Shown here: positions 18,626-26,997 of the stretch, piece by piece
Numbering within the stretch: position 1 is the stretch's first letter
Layout of the letters: each line of letters begins with the position of its first letter
From: Bacteroidales bacterium
GTDB lineage: Bacteria > Bacteroidota > Bacteroidia > Bacteroidales > UBA932
DNA length: 57,782 bases
Direction of reading: 5' to 3'
Assembly: GCA_017437755.1 (NCBI GenBank)
Contig: JAFRXI010000025.1
Coordinates: forward strand, 1-57,782
Notes under the pieces: model-generated
Databases searched by the model: none
Seen by the model: only the letters and a program-made list of their open reading frames with translations
Told to the model about the DNA's origin: nothing
Translations under genes and position numbers: made by a program

Positions 18626-19111
18626 TCAGATGAGTGTATTTTGCTGTTCTGTATATCCTGTGTCTTCTTTGAGGGAGGTGCCGTGGTAAGCTGCTACGGC
18701 GAGGGCGTCGCAGCGCTCGTTCTCCGGATGTCCCGCATGGCCCTTGAGCCAGTGGAAGTTGACTTTGTGGCGGCGGTAGACCTGGAGGAAGCGGAGCCAG
18801 AGGTCCACGTTCTTCTTCTTGGCAAAGCCCTTCCTCTGCCACTCGTCCAGCCACCCTTCGGTAATGGCCTTGACCACGTAGGAAGAGTCGCTCCAGACCT
18901 CTACGGTAGCGTTTTCCCACTTTATCTGCTCCAGCCCCACAATCACCGCCAGCAGTTCCATGCGGTTGTTGGTGGTGAGCGCAAAGCCTTCCGAGAGTTC
19001 CTTCCGGAGCCCTCCGCACAGGAGCACCACGCCGTATCCGCCCGGTCCGGGATTGCCGCTCGCGGCACCGTCGGTGAACAGATAAATGACCGGTCTCCTG
19101 CCTTCCTCCAT
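18626..19111 (-). CDS. rnhA: Ribonuclease HI
   Basis: About 161 residues from MEEGRRPVIYLFTDG. It degrades RNA in RNA-DNA hybrids. The catalytic carboxylates are visible: Asp in FTDGAASGNPGPGGYG, Glu in NNRMELLAVI, Asp in WSDSSYVV, and the His/Asp pair in KGHAGHPENERCD. The basic handle helix (WQRKGFAKKKNVDLW) is present. The open frame extends 9 codons further (to 19138), but a promoter box at complement 19136-19143 would start transcription about there, so the inner Met is preferred. Operon with pdxA. Confidence 0.93.
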   Translation of the reverse strand: MEEGRRPVIYLFTDGAASGNPGPGGYGVVLLCGGLRKELSEGFALTTNNRMELLAVIVGLEQIKWENATVEVWSDSSYVVKAITEGWLDEWQRKGFAKKKNVDLWLRFLQVYRRHKVNFHWLKGHAGHPENERCDALAVAAYHGTSLKEDTGYTEQQNTLI

Positions 19112-19135
19112 CAGCTTGGGCACATAAATACATTG

Positions 19136-19143
19136 CAAAGTTA
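19136..19143 (-). promoter_or_regulatory. Promoter -7 box of rnhA-pdxA
   Basis: On the minus strand TAACTTTG matches TAnnTTTG. It is divergent from the polysaccharide-locus promoter at 19174, about 30 bp away. Confidence 0.55.
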
Positions 19144-19173
19144 ATAAAAATTGATTTTCCTGAAAATAATCAC

Positions 19174-19181
19174 TAATTTTG
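19174..19181 (+). promoter_or_regulatory. Promoter -7 box of the polysaccharide locus
   Basis: TAATTTTG matches TAnnTTTG, with TTG at 19151-19153 as a plausible -33 element at the usual spacing. It would drive the export lipoprotein, wzc and downstream genes. No UpxY/UpxZ-type antiterminator gene is seen at the head of this locus. Confidence 0.6.
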
Positions 19182-19208
19182 CATACTTATATGGTAATTG
19201 TGATTAAG

Positions 19209-20039
19209 ATGAAAAATATCTTCAAGTTCGCCGTGGCCGCATTGCTCGCGGCGGCAGCCATTTCCTGCAACCCCCAGACCTATAAGCAAATCAATTATTT
19301 GCAGGATATCCAGAATGATACCATCATGTCCATGAAGGTCAATTCGGGTATAGTAATACAGCCCCAGGACCAGCTCATGATAATAGTCTCCAGCCGTACC
19401 CCGGCCCTTGCCGCCGAGTTCAACCTCTCCGCTGTGAACTACATGGCCGGTTCCGAGGTGCTTGGAGGAGGATCCGGATACCAGAGGACCGTGGGTTACG
19501 TGGTTGACAACAACGGTGACATAAACTTCCCGGTTCTCGGAACCCTTCATGCCGCCGGCAAGACCCGCTGGGAACTCCAGGAGATGATCAGGGATGAGAT
19601 CGTGGACAACGGATACATCAAGGATCCGGTCATCTCGGTGGAATTCATGAATTTCAAGATATCCGTGCTGGGTGAGGTAACCGCTCCTGGGACCTACAGT
19701 ATCGCAGGTGACAAGATTACCATCTTCCAGGCCCTCGCGCTAGCCAGGGACCTCACCATCTACGGAAAGAGGGACGCCGTTGAGGTTATCCGCGAGAAGG
19801 GCGGAAAGCGCCAGGTCTATGTCCTGGACCTCAGGGACAGCGACATCTTCTCCTCGCCGGGCTACTATCTCCAGCAGAACGACGTGGTATACGTCACCCC
19901 CAACGCGGTGCGTGCCGGCCAGTCCACCATCAATGAGAACTACTTCAAGAGCGCCGGCTTCTGGATGGCTCTCGGAAACATCGGCGTGACCGTTACCAAC
20001 CTGATAATCACGCTGGTACGCTTTGGAAGGCAGAAATAA
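19209..20039 (+). CDS. wza: Polysaccharide export outer-membrane lipoprotein (Wza family)
   Basis: 276 residues. The start is chosen at MKNIFKFAVAALLAAAAISC (lipobox Cys20); a Met six codons earlier (19191) gives an unusual charged extension. A polysaccharide-export domain (VIQPQDQLMIIVSSR, then NFPVLGTLHAAGKT) is followed by a SLBB domain (KISVLGEVTAPGTYSI). The C-terminal hydrophobic stretch could be the membrane-spanning helix. It forms the periplasm-to-outer-membrane channel for glycan export together with Wzc, whose gene starts 27 nt downstream. Confidence 0.9.
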   Translation: MKNIFKFAVAALLAAAAISCNPQTYKQINYLQDIQNDTIMSMKVNSGIVIQPQDQLMIIVSSRTPALAAEFNLSAVNYMAGSEVLGGGSGYQRTVGYVVDNNGDINFPVLGTLHAAGKTRWELQEMIRDEIVDNGYIKDPVISVEFMNFKISVLGEVTAPGTYSIAGDKITIFQALALARDLTIYGKRDAVEVIREKGGKRQVYVLDLRDSDIFSSPGYYLQQNDVVYVTPNAVRAGQSTINENYFKSAGFWMALGNIGVTVTNLIITLVRFGRQK

Positions 20040-20066
20040 TCCCCGAAATTAAATATTCAGCATACA

Positions 20067-22532
20067 ATGGCAGAAAACAGAAACAAGCCCGTTACCCAGG
20101 TCTGGACCGGTCAGGACAGCTCCCAGGAGGAGCAGACCCTCCAGCTTACCGACATCTGGGAGCTTATCTGGAGCAACAAGTGGTGGTACGTCATCAGCGT
20201 ATTGCTGATGCTGTTCCTGGCGTTCTTCTACCTTTACAAGACGCCAAAGATGTTCAGCCGCCAGGAGAAGGTGATCGTGGACGAGGATTCCCAGGCTTCG
20301 GCAATGAGGGACCTCACCTCTTTCTCCGGCAGTTACCGCCGTTACTACTCCGGGACCAACGTGGACAATGAGATAGAGGCTTTCCGCTCGCCGGACCTCA
20401 TGAAGTTCGTGGTGGAGAGGCTCGGCCTTGAAACCACATACACAGAGAAGCAGTTCCTCCGCACCCGCGAGCTTTACAAGGGTACGCCGTTCGAGATAGC
20501 CCTCCTTGGGGATAATCCCGCCTCGTCGTTCTCCTTCGTGGCCTCGCGTCACGGCGACAGCACGGTGGTCATGCACGATTTTATCGTGGGCGGCCAGGAA
20601 GTCTCGGCCAAGAAGATAATGGCCCATCCCGGCGACTCGGTGATGACCCCGGCCGGAGCCATAAAGGTCGTTCCCACAGTGCATTTCCCCAAATTCGGCA
20701 AGGACATAACCGTGAGCTGGGTGAATTCCCGTAGCCGCGGAAAGGCCTATGCCTCAAGGCTTGGCGCCGCGCTTTCGGGCAAGCAGTCGTCGGTTGTGGT
20801 GCTCTCTTTCACCGACCTGTTCCCTTCCCGCGCCGAGGCCGTGCTCTCCACCGTGCTTGACATCTACAACGAGCAGTGGGTGAGCAACAAGAACCGTTCG
20901 GCAAGGAATACCTCCGACTTCATCAACGACCGTCTGGTGGTCATCGAGAAGGAACTCGGCGGCATCGAGACCGACATCAAGGACTACAAGCAGACCCACC
21001 GGATCACCGATATCCGCCAGGTCTCCAACGCGTATTTCCAGCAGCAGGGAGAGTACTCGAGCAAGAACTTCGAGATCAACAACCAGCTTTCCATCGCCAA
21101 GTATGTGAAGGAGTACCTGAACGATCCTTCCCACAGCCGCGACCTTATCCCGGCCAACACCGGTCTGCAGAACGTGAACGTCAACACCCAGATCGCCGAA
21201 TATAACGAGACTCTCCTCAAGAGGGACCGCCTCCTTGCCCAGAGTTCCGAGAACAACCCCCTGGTGGTTGACCTCAACGCCAACCTGGACGCCCTCAAGG
21301 TGGCCGTGAACCGTTCCATAGACAACCTGATCTCAACCCTGCAGCTGCAGGTTGACAAGATCAACGCCCAGGAAAGGGACATCATGTCGCGCCTGGCATC
21401 CACTTCGGGGCAGGAACTGGAACTGCTCTCCATCGAGCGTCAGCAGAAAGTCAAGGAGCAGCTGTACATCTTCCTCCTGCAGAAGAGGGAGGAGAACGAG
21501 CTCCAGAGCCTCCTCACCGTGGGCAACACCCGTCTGATCGTTTCCCCCACCGGTTCCGGATCACCGGTCTCGCCCAACAAGATGATGATACTGCTGGTGG
21601 CGCTGGTCCTTGGCCTGGGTATCCCGTTTGCGATATTCTACATACTCAAGGTCCTGGACACCTCGGTGAAGAACCGTTCCGACGTTTCCTCGCTCTCCGT
21701 CCCGTTCCTTGCCGAGATTCCACAGCTGGGCGTTTCCGGAAATTACTGGCAGAGGCTCAGGGCCAACAGGTTCGACAACGCGAATACCGCCATCCTTGTG
21801 AAGAGCGGGAAGAGGGATATGATAAACGAGGCGTTCAGGGTCCTCAGGACCAACCTCGACCTCATGGTGCACACCTCCGAGACGGCAGGCAAGTCCAACG
21901 CCATAATGATCACCTCCTTCAACCCCAATGCCGGTAAGACCTTCACCCTGCTCAACCTGTCGGCCGGTATGGCCCTCAAGGGTTCCAAGGTGCTGATCCT
22001 CGACCTCGACCTCCGTAAGGCCACGCTTTCCAAGTCGCTGGGCAAGAACACCACCGGCGTGGCGGCATACCTGAGCGGCAAGGTGGACAGCTTCAGGGAG
22101 CATATCCAGGAACTTGCAGAAAACATGTATCTGCTTTCAGTGGGCACCCTGCCTCCCAACCCCGCCGAGCTTCTGGTTTCGCACAAGTTCGCGCAGATGA
22201 TCGATACGCTGAAGGGTGAGTACGACTACATCTTCCTCGACTGCCCGCCTGTGGACCTCGTGGCAGATACGTCCATCATCGCCACCCATGCCGACATAAC
22301 CATATTCGTTATCCGTTCCGGCCTGTTCGACAAGAGGGCCCTTCCTGCCGTGGAGCAGATGTACAAGGACGGTAAGTACAACCGTATGGCCCTCATCCTC
22401 AATGGTGTGGATGTACACCACAGGAGCGGTTACGGCTATGGCTACGGTTATGGCTACGGCTACGGTTATGGTTACGGCTACGGTTACGGCTATGGATACG
22501 GCAACCAGGATGATTCCGATTCCAACGAGTAG
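20067..22532 (+). CDS. wzc: Polysaccharide co-polymerase / BY-type tyrosine kinase with Gly-Tyr tail
   Basis: 821 residues, inner membrane. The Wzz domain lies between TM1 (~39-57, WWYVISVLLMLFLAFF) and TM2 (~504-525), with long coiled coil between. The cytoplasmic kinase domain has Walker A' FNPNAGKTFTLLNLS, Walker B VLILDLDLRK and a FLDCPPVDLVADTS motif. The C-terminus carries 12 consecutive Gly-Tyr pairs (encoded at 22428-22499) before an acidic NQDDSDSNE end. Tyrosine clusters at this position are where BY-kinases autophosphorylate to control chain length and export. It is paired with a PHP-type phosphatase downstream. Confidence 0.93.
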   Translation: MAENRNKPVTQVWTGQDSSQEEQTLQLTDIWELIWSNKWWYVISVLLMLFLAFFYLYKTPKMFSRQEKVIVDEDSQASAMRDLTSFSGSYRRYYSGTNVDNEIEAFRSPDLMKFVVERLGLETTYTEKQFLRTRELYKGTPFEIALLGDNPASSFSFVASRHGDSTVVMHDFIVGGQEVSAKKIMAHPGDSVMTPAGAIKVVPTVHFPKFGKDITVSWVNSRSRGKAYASRLGAALSGKQSSVVVLSFTDLFPSRAEAVLSTVLDIYNEQWVSNKNRSARNTSDFINDRLVVIEKELGGIETDIKDYKQTHRITDIRQVSNAYFQQQGEYSSKNFEINNQLSIAKYVKEYLNDPSHSRDLIPANTGLQNVNVNTQIAEYNETLLKRDRLLAQSSENNPLVVDLNANLDALKVAVNRSIDNLISTLQLQVDKINAQERDIMSRLASTSGQELELLSIERQQKVKEQLYIFLLQKREENELQSLLTVGNTRLIVSPTGSGSPVSPNKMMILLVALVLGLGIPFAIFYILKVLDTSVKNRSDVSSLSVPFLAEIPQLGVSGNYWQRLRANRFDNANTAILVKSGKRDMINEAFRVLRTNLDLMVHTSETAGKSNAIMITSFNPNAGKTFTLLNLSAGMALKGSKVLILDLDLRKATLSKSLGKNTTGVAAYLSGKVDSFREHIQELAENMYLLSVGTLPPNPAELLVSHKFAQMIDTLKGEYDYIFLDCPPVDLVADTSIIATHADITIFVIRSGLFDKRALPAVEQMYKDGKYNRMALILNGVDVHHRSGYGYGYGYGYGYGYGYGYGYGYGYGNQDDSDSNE
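22428..22499 (+). repeat. Hexanucleotide repeat encoding (Gly-Tyr)12
   Basis: Twelve back-to-back GGN TAY units in the wzc reading frame. Synonymous third bases vary (GGT/GGC/GGA, TAT/TAC), so the tract is not a perfect DNA repeat. Gain or loss of units would keep the frame and change the number of tyrosines. Confidence 0.97.
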
Positions 22533-22543
22533 CCGGGGCTGAC

Positions 22544-23266
22544 ATGTGGCTTTTCTCCAGGAAGAAATCCATACTTGAAAGCGGCCTTCTGAAGGGCGCC
22601 GTGGACAACCATTGCCATATCCTCTATGGTCTGGACGACGGTGTCCGGACCATGGAGGAGTCGCTCAGGATACTTGCCTACCTTGAGGAGAACGGCATGG
22701 AGGAAATATGGTTCACCCCCCATGTGATGGAGGACGTTCCCAATACCACCGGGGGGCTCAGGGCCAGGCTCGGGGAGTTGGAGCAGGCGTATACCGGCGG
22801 GCTCCGGTTCCATCTTGCGGCGGAATACATGATAGACAACCTCTTTGAAGAGAGGCTCGCTGCCAGGGACCTGCTGACCCACGGCGACGACCTGGTCCTT
22901 GTGGAGACTTCCACATGGGCTCCGCCGATCGAACTCTGGGAGATACTTGGGGAGATGATGACCGCCGGCTACCGTCCCCTGATTGCCCATCCGGAACGGT
23001 ATCGCTATATGGAAATGCGTGATTATGAGCGCCTCCGCAAGATGGGAGCCCTCATGCAACTGAACCTTCCGTCCATAATCGGGGCTTACGGCGACACCGC
23101 CAGGCTCAAAGCCGAGGAACTGCTTTCCAAGGGAATGTACGCCATGGTGGGATCCGACTGCCACAAGGAGCGCATACTCCACAGCTGGTATTCGGCCCCC
23201 GTGCTGAAGAAAGATATACTCAGGCGTCTTGAACCCCTGATGAAGGGCGAGACGTCCCTGTCATAG
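22544..23266 (+). CDS. PHP-type tyrosine-protein phosphatase (CpsB/YwqE family)
   Basis: 240 residues. The metal-binding motif DNHCHILYGLDDG (His23, His25, Asp31, Asp32), FTPHVM, IAHPERY and the late VGSDCHKE are the usual Mn ligands of the polymerase-and-histidinol-phosphatase fold used by Gram-positive capsule phosphatases. It should dephosphorylate the Tyr tail of the kinase encoded immediately upstream (11 nt gap). Bacteroidetes commonly use this type in place of the low-molecular-weight Wzb phosphatase. Confidence 0.9.
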   Translation: MWLFSRKKSILESGLLKGAVDNHCHILYGLDDGVRTMEESLRILAYLEENGMEEIWFTPHVMEDVPNTTGGLRARLGELEQAYTGGLRFHLAAEYMIDNLFEERLAARDLLTHGDDLVLVETSTWAPPIELWEILGEMMTAGYRPLIAHPERYRYMEMRDYERLRKMGALMQLNLPSIIGAYGDTARLKAEELLSKGMYAMVGSDCHKERILHSWYSAPVLKKDILRRLEPLMKGETSLS

Positions 23267-23276
23267 GACCGGTTCC

Positions 23277-23376
23277 GGCGCCTCCTGGACAGGAGGAAAC
23301 CGTTTCCGGTTTTGTGACCCCGGTTTTGCCTCATGGCGCCGGGGAATGGAAGTAGTATATTTAATCCAACAGCCTT
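23277..23376 (+). promoter_or_regulatory. Structured leader before rmlA
   Basis: The 110-nt gap between the phosphatase gene and rmlA contains GGCGCC (23277-23282), then hairpin CCTCCTG-GA-CAGGAGG (23281-23296) and hairpin GGAAAC-C-GTTTCC (23295-23107 region, ending 23307). A similar GGCGCC plus TTCCTG-GA-CAGGAA arrangement precedes the GHMP kinase gene at 41555. Function unknown; it may be a terminator/attenuator or a protein-binding site. Confidence 0.45.
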
Positions 23377-24249
23377 ATGAAAGGAATCGTACTCGCCGGC
23401 GGAAGCGGCACCAGGCTTTACCCCATTACAAAGGGAGTGAGCAAGCAGCTGCTCCCGATTTACGACAAACCAATGGTTTACTACCCCTTGTCGGTGCTCA
23501 TGCGCTCCGGCATCAGGGATATACTCATAATCTCCACCCCTGAGGACCTGCCCCTTTTCAAGCGTCTCCTGGGCGACGGATCCGATTTTGGGATACGTCT
23601 TTCCTATGCCGAGCAGCCGTCGCCGGACGGCCTTGCGCAGGCCTTCATAATCGGCGGGGAGTTCATCGGCGGCGATGCCGTTTGCCTGATTCTCGGCGAC
23701 AACATCTTCCACGGAAGCGGTTTTGAACCCATGCTGGAGGAGGCCGTGCGCTCTGCCGAGGAGGATTCCATGGCAACTGTCTTCGGCTACAGGGTTAGCG
23801 ATCCCAGCCGTTACGGAGTTGCCGAATTCGACTCCACGGGACGTTGCATCGGCATAGAGGAAAAGCCCTCGGACCCCAAGTCGGACTTTGCGGTGACCGG
23901 CCTTTATTTCTATCCCAACAAGGTTGTGGAAGTTGCAAAGACCATCAAGCCTTCCGCCAGGGGCGAGCTGGAAATCACCACGGTGAACCAGCGTTTCCTT
24001 CAGGACGGCGAACTCCGGGTCCAGCCCCTCGCAAACGGCTTTGCCTGGCTGGATACCGGTACCCACGATTCCCTTGCCGAGGCATCCAACTACGTGGAAG
24101 TCATCCAGAAACGCCAGGGCCAGAAGATCGCCTGCCTGGAGGGAATTGCCTGGTCAAAGGGCTGGATCAGCCGGGAGAAGTTGCTTTCCATCGCCGCTCC
24201 AATGAGTAAGAACGAGTATGGTCAGTATCTTATAAACCTGGTCAAATGA
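23377..24249 (+). CDS. rmlA: Glucose-1-phosphate thymidylyltransferase
   Basis: 290 residues. It makes dTDP-glucose from dTTP and glucose-1-phosphate, the first step to dTDP-L-rhamnose. The N-terminal nucleotide-binding [18 protein letters not shown] is diagnostic, as are [22 protein letters not shown] and EEKPSDPKS. The length is typical. The ATG of rmlD overlaps its end by 4 nt. First gene of the rml set, in the order A-D-C-B. Confidence 0.97.
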   Translation: MKGIVLAGGSGTRLYPITKGVSKQLLPIYDKPMVYYPLSVLMRSGIRDILIISTPEDLPLFKRLLGDGSDFGIRLSYAEQPSPDGLAQAFIIGGEFIGGDAVCLILGDNIFHGSGFEPMLEEAVRSAEEDSMATVFGYRVSDPSRYGVAEFDSTGRCIGIEEKPSDPKSDFAVTGLYFYPNKVVEVAKTIKPSARGELEITTVNQRFLQDGELRVQPLANGFAWLDTGTHDSLAEASNYVEVIQKRQGQKIACLEGIAWSKGWISREKLLSIAAPMSKNEYGQYLINLVK

Positions 24250-25127
24250 ATATTCTGGTAACCGGAGCCAACGGTCAGCTGGGCACAGAGCTGAGGCTGC
24301 TTCCCCGTAAGCGGGGCTACCGCTATATCTTTTCCGACATCTCATCCAGGCCCGGGGAGGAAACCCTGTTCCTGGATATCACCAACCTGGAAGCCATAAG
24401 GCTGATAGCCGCGTCGGAGAAGATCGACGTCATTGTCAACTGCGCCGCCTACACCGATGTAGACAAGTCCGAAGGCGACCAGGCCATGGCCGACCTCCTG
24501 AACCACCAGGGGGCTGCTAACCTGGCGAGGGCGGCGGCTGAGAGGGGCGCCGCAATGATACACATATCAACCGATTTCGTGTTCGGAGGCGACAATGTCA
24601 ATACCCCCATCAGGGAATCGTTCCCTCCCAATCCGCTGGGTGTTTACGGTGCTACCAAACTGCTTGGCGAGAACGCCGTAAGGGAATCCGGCTGCCGCTC
24701 CATCATAATCAGGACTGCCTGGCTGTATTCGCCCTGGGGAAAGAATTTCGTGAAAACCATGATGAGGCTTACCGCCGAGAGGGACAGCCTGATGGTGGTG
24801 TCGGACCAGATTGGGACCCCGACTTCCGCTCATGACCTGGCGGCCCTCATAGGCGGAATAATCACCGGAGGAAAACTCGACAGGACCGGTACCTACCATT
24901 TCTCCAACGAGGGCGCCTGCTCATGGTACGACTTTGCATGCGCCATCCGCGACCTGGCCGGAAACACTTGTAACATAAGGCCTTGCCATACCAACGAGTA
25001 TCCTTCCAAAGCCCGCCGCCCGGCGTATTCAGTCCTGGATAAGACTTTGGTCAAGGAGACCTTCGGGGTGGAGATCCCTCACTGGTATGCCTCGCTGAAG
25101 GAATGTATGAGTAAGATGAAGGCGTAA
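24246..25127 (+). CDS. rmlD: dTDP-4-dehydrorhamnose reductase
   Basis: 293 residues, NAD(P)H-dependent last step to dTDP-L-rhamnose. A Rossmann SDR with GANGQLG at the N-terminus, the [12 protein letters not shown] segment, [10 protein letters not shown] and the catalytic YGATKLLGE (Tyr-x-x-x-Lys). The start overlaps the rmlA stop, indicating coupling. rmlC follows after a 103-nt gap that contains its own promoter box. Confidence 0.96.
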   Translation: MNILVTGANGQLGTELRLLPRKRGYRYIFSDISSRPGEETLFLDITNLEAIRLIAASEKIDVIVNCAAYTDVDKSEGDQAMADLLNHQGAANLARAAAERGAAMIHISTDFVFGGDNVNTPIRESFPPNPLGVYGATKLLGENAVRESGCRSIIIRTAWLYSPWGKNFVKTMMRLTAERDSLMVVSDQIGTPTSAHDLAALIGGIITGGKLDRTGTYHFSNEGACSWYDFACAIRDLAGNTCNIRPCHTNEYPSKARRPAYSVLDKTLVKETFGVEIPHWYASLKECMSKMKA

Positions 25128-25186
25128 AATATAATGTGCTGATATTTAGATATTTACGTAAAACTGCCTGGTACTTTTTTCATAGG

Positions 25187-25194
25187 TACTTTTG
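25187..25194 (+). promoter_or_regulatory. Internal promoter -7 box before rmlC
   Basis: TACTTTTG matches TAnnTTTG in the rmlD-rmlC gap, with a T-run and TAC box upstream. It argues for a transcript starting near 25201 and therefore for the GTG start of rmlC at 25231. Confidence 0.6.
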
Positions 25195-25230
25195 CGTAAT
25201 ATATTGAACGATAATAATTTACATTTCACG

Positions 25231-25782
25231 GTGAATATACTGAAAACTGACATTCCCGACCTTTTGATACTGGAACCGAGGGTTTTCGGCGACAGCAGGG
25301 GATATTTCTTCGAGAGTTTCTCGGAGAGGGACTTCAAAGCCGCTACGGCCTTTGACGTGAAGTTTGTGCAGGACAATGAAAGCCGGTCGTGCTACGGGGT
25401 GGTCCGGGGACTGCATTTCCAGAAAGGCGAGCATGCCCAGGCAAAGCTGGTCAGGGTGGTGGAAGGCGAGGTGCTGGATGTTGCGGTGGACCTTCGTCAC
25501 GGTTCGCCCACCTTCGGAAAGCATGCCGCTGTGGTTCTTTCCGGCGAGAACCATCGTCAGCTGTTCATCCCCAAGGGCTTTGCCCACGGATTTGCCGTGC
25601 TCTCGGAAACGGCCGTATTCCAGTATAAATGTGACAGTTACTATTGTCCTGAGTCGGAAGGTGCAATCGCCTGGGACGACCCGGACCTTGCCATCGACTG
25701 GCGCATACCCCGTGACAAGGTCATCCTGTCGGCAAAGGACCTCAGTCATCCGACGTTGAAAGAATACATATTATCAGAATGA
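25231..25782 (+). CDS. rmlC: dTDP-4-dehydrorhamnose 3,5-epimerase
   Basis: 183 residues, a cupin-fold epimerase. The GTG start at 25231 gives (M)NILKTDIPDLLILEPRVFGD, the normal N-terminus of the family; the frame is open back to 25192, but that part overlaps the promoter box. Motifs are SRGYFFESF, VRGLHFQ (catalytic His), VDLRHGSPTFGK and the late YKCDSYYCPESE with the active-site Tyr. The TGA stop is in the left arm of element C, which separates it from rmlB. Confidence 0.94.
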   Translation: MNILKTDIPDLLILEPRVFGDSRGYFFESFSERDFKAATAFDVKFVQDNESRSCYGVVRGLHFQKGEHAQAKLVRVVEGEVLDVAVDLRHGSPTFGKHAAVVLSGENHRQLFIPKGFAHGFAVLSETAVFQYKCDSYYCPESEGAIAWDDPDLAIDWRIPRDKVILSAKDLSHPTLKEYILSE

Positions 25783-25901
25783 CCTGCCCGGTTTTCAGAC
25801 TACGGCCTTCGGCCTATCCCTCCCAAAACCTTCGGTTTCGGGTCCCTCCCACTCACGCTGCGTGGGTGCAGACGGTCTTCAAACAGGGCTGGTCATTCTG
25901 A
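25774..25901. repeat. Palindromic structured element C between rmlC and rmlB
   Basis: Arms of 21 bp at 25774-25794 and 25881-25901 pair with two mismatches; the outer 11 bp (TCAGAATGACC) are perfect. Read on the minus strand, the core has hairpin CCCAC-GCAGCGTGA-GTGGG followed by GAGGGACC, a central hairpin CGAAACC-GAA-GGTTTTG, then GGGAGGGATA, and hairpin GGCC-GAA-GGCC; an AGAC...GTCT pair closes the junction. The same core flanks occur in element A, on the other strand. Unlike A and B it sits between two genes running the same way, inside the rhamnose set, with the rmlC stop codon in its left arm. Confidence 0.85.
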
Positions 25902-25920
25902 AAAGTTTCAATAAAGTAAT

Positions 25921-26997
25921 ATGAAAAGGAATATAATCATTACCGGCGGGGCCGGATTCATAGGGAGCCATGTGGTCAGGCTCTTCGTAAACAAGTATCC
26001 GCAGTACCGCATCATCAATGTGGATAAGCTGACATATGCGGGGAACCTTCTGAATCTCAAGGATATAGAAGGCCGGCCGAACTATTCTTTCGTCAAAGCT
26101 GATATCTGCGACTTTGATACCATGCTCTCGCTGGTGAAGGACAACTCCGTGGACGGGATAATCCACCTTGCGGCCGAGAGCCACGTTGACCGGAGCATAA
26201 GGGATCCCTTTACCTTTGCACGGACCAACGTGCTGGGTACTCTGAGCCTGCTTCAGGCGGCAAAGGCAGTATGGGAGCCCATGGGATGGAAGTCGGCCGG
26301 GGGACAGGAATGCCGGTTCTACCATATCAGCACCGACGAGGTATACGGCGCCCTGGAGATGGACGGCGGGTTCTTTACGGAAGACAGGGCCTACCAGCCG
26401 CACAGTCCGTACAGTGCGTCAAAGGCTTCGTCCGACCATTTTGTGAGGGCCTACCACGATACCTACGGTATGCCCACTGTGGTTACCAACTGCTCCAACA
26501 ACTATGGTCCCAACCAGTTCCCCGAGAAACTTATTCCGCTGTTTATCAATAATATACGTCACCGTCGTCCGCTGCCGGTATACGGAAAGGGAGAGAACGT
26601 GAGGGACTGGCTCTACGTGGTTGACCACGCCAGGGCCATCGACCTTATCTTCCATGAGGGGGCCGTGGCCGAGACATACAACATCGGCGGATGCAACGAA
26701 TGGAAGAACATCGACCTGGTGAGGCTTCTCATCAAGGTTACCGACCGTCTTCTCGGTCGTCCCGAGGGTGCCGATGACGACCTTATCACCTACGTCAAGG
26801 ACCGCGCCGGACATGACCTCCGCTATGCCATAGACGCTTCCAAACTGCAGCGGGAACTGGGCTGGAAGCCCTCGCTCGACTTTGAGGAAGGTCTGGAGAA
26901 GACCGTCCGCTGGTATCTTGAGAACCAGGACTGGCTGGACGGCGTGACTTCCGGTGCGTACATGGACTACTATCAGAAGATGTATGGTTCCAGATAA
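25921..26997 (+). CDS. rmlB: dTDP-glucose 4,6-dehydratase
   Basis: 358 residues, an NAD-dependent SDR and the second step to dTDP-L-rhamnose. Motifs are TGGAGFIGSHVV at the N-terminus, LAAESHVDRSI, HISTDEVYG, the catalytic YSASKASSDHF and the NCSNNYGPNQFPEKLIPL substrate loop. It is last in the A-D-C-B set, after element C, and its 3' end overlaps the next gene by 14 nt. Confidence 0.97.
   Translation: MKRNIIITGGAGFIGSHVVRLFVNKYPQYRIINVDKLTYAGNLLNLKDIEGRPNYSFVKADICDFDTMLSLVKDNSVDGIIHLAAESHVDRSIRDPFTFARTNVLGTLSLLQAAKAVWEPMGWKSAGGQECRFYHISTDEVYGALEMDGGFFTEDRAYQPHSPYSASKASSDHFVRAYHDTYGMPTVVTNCSNNYGPNQFPEKLIPLFINNIRHRRPLPVYGKGENVRDWLYVVDHARAIDLIFHEGAVAETYNIGGCNEWKNIDLVRLLIKVTDRLLGRPEGADDDLITYVKDRAGHDLRYAIDASKLQRELGWKPSLDFEEGLEKTVRWYLENQDWLDGVTSGAYMDYYQKMYGSR

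Noticed and set aside
22428-22499. Phase-variable frameshift tract
   Set aside because: The unit is 6 bp, so changes stay in frame; only Tyr number would vary.
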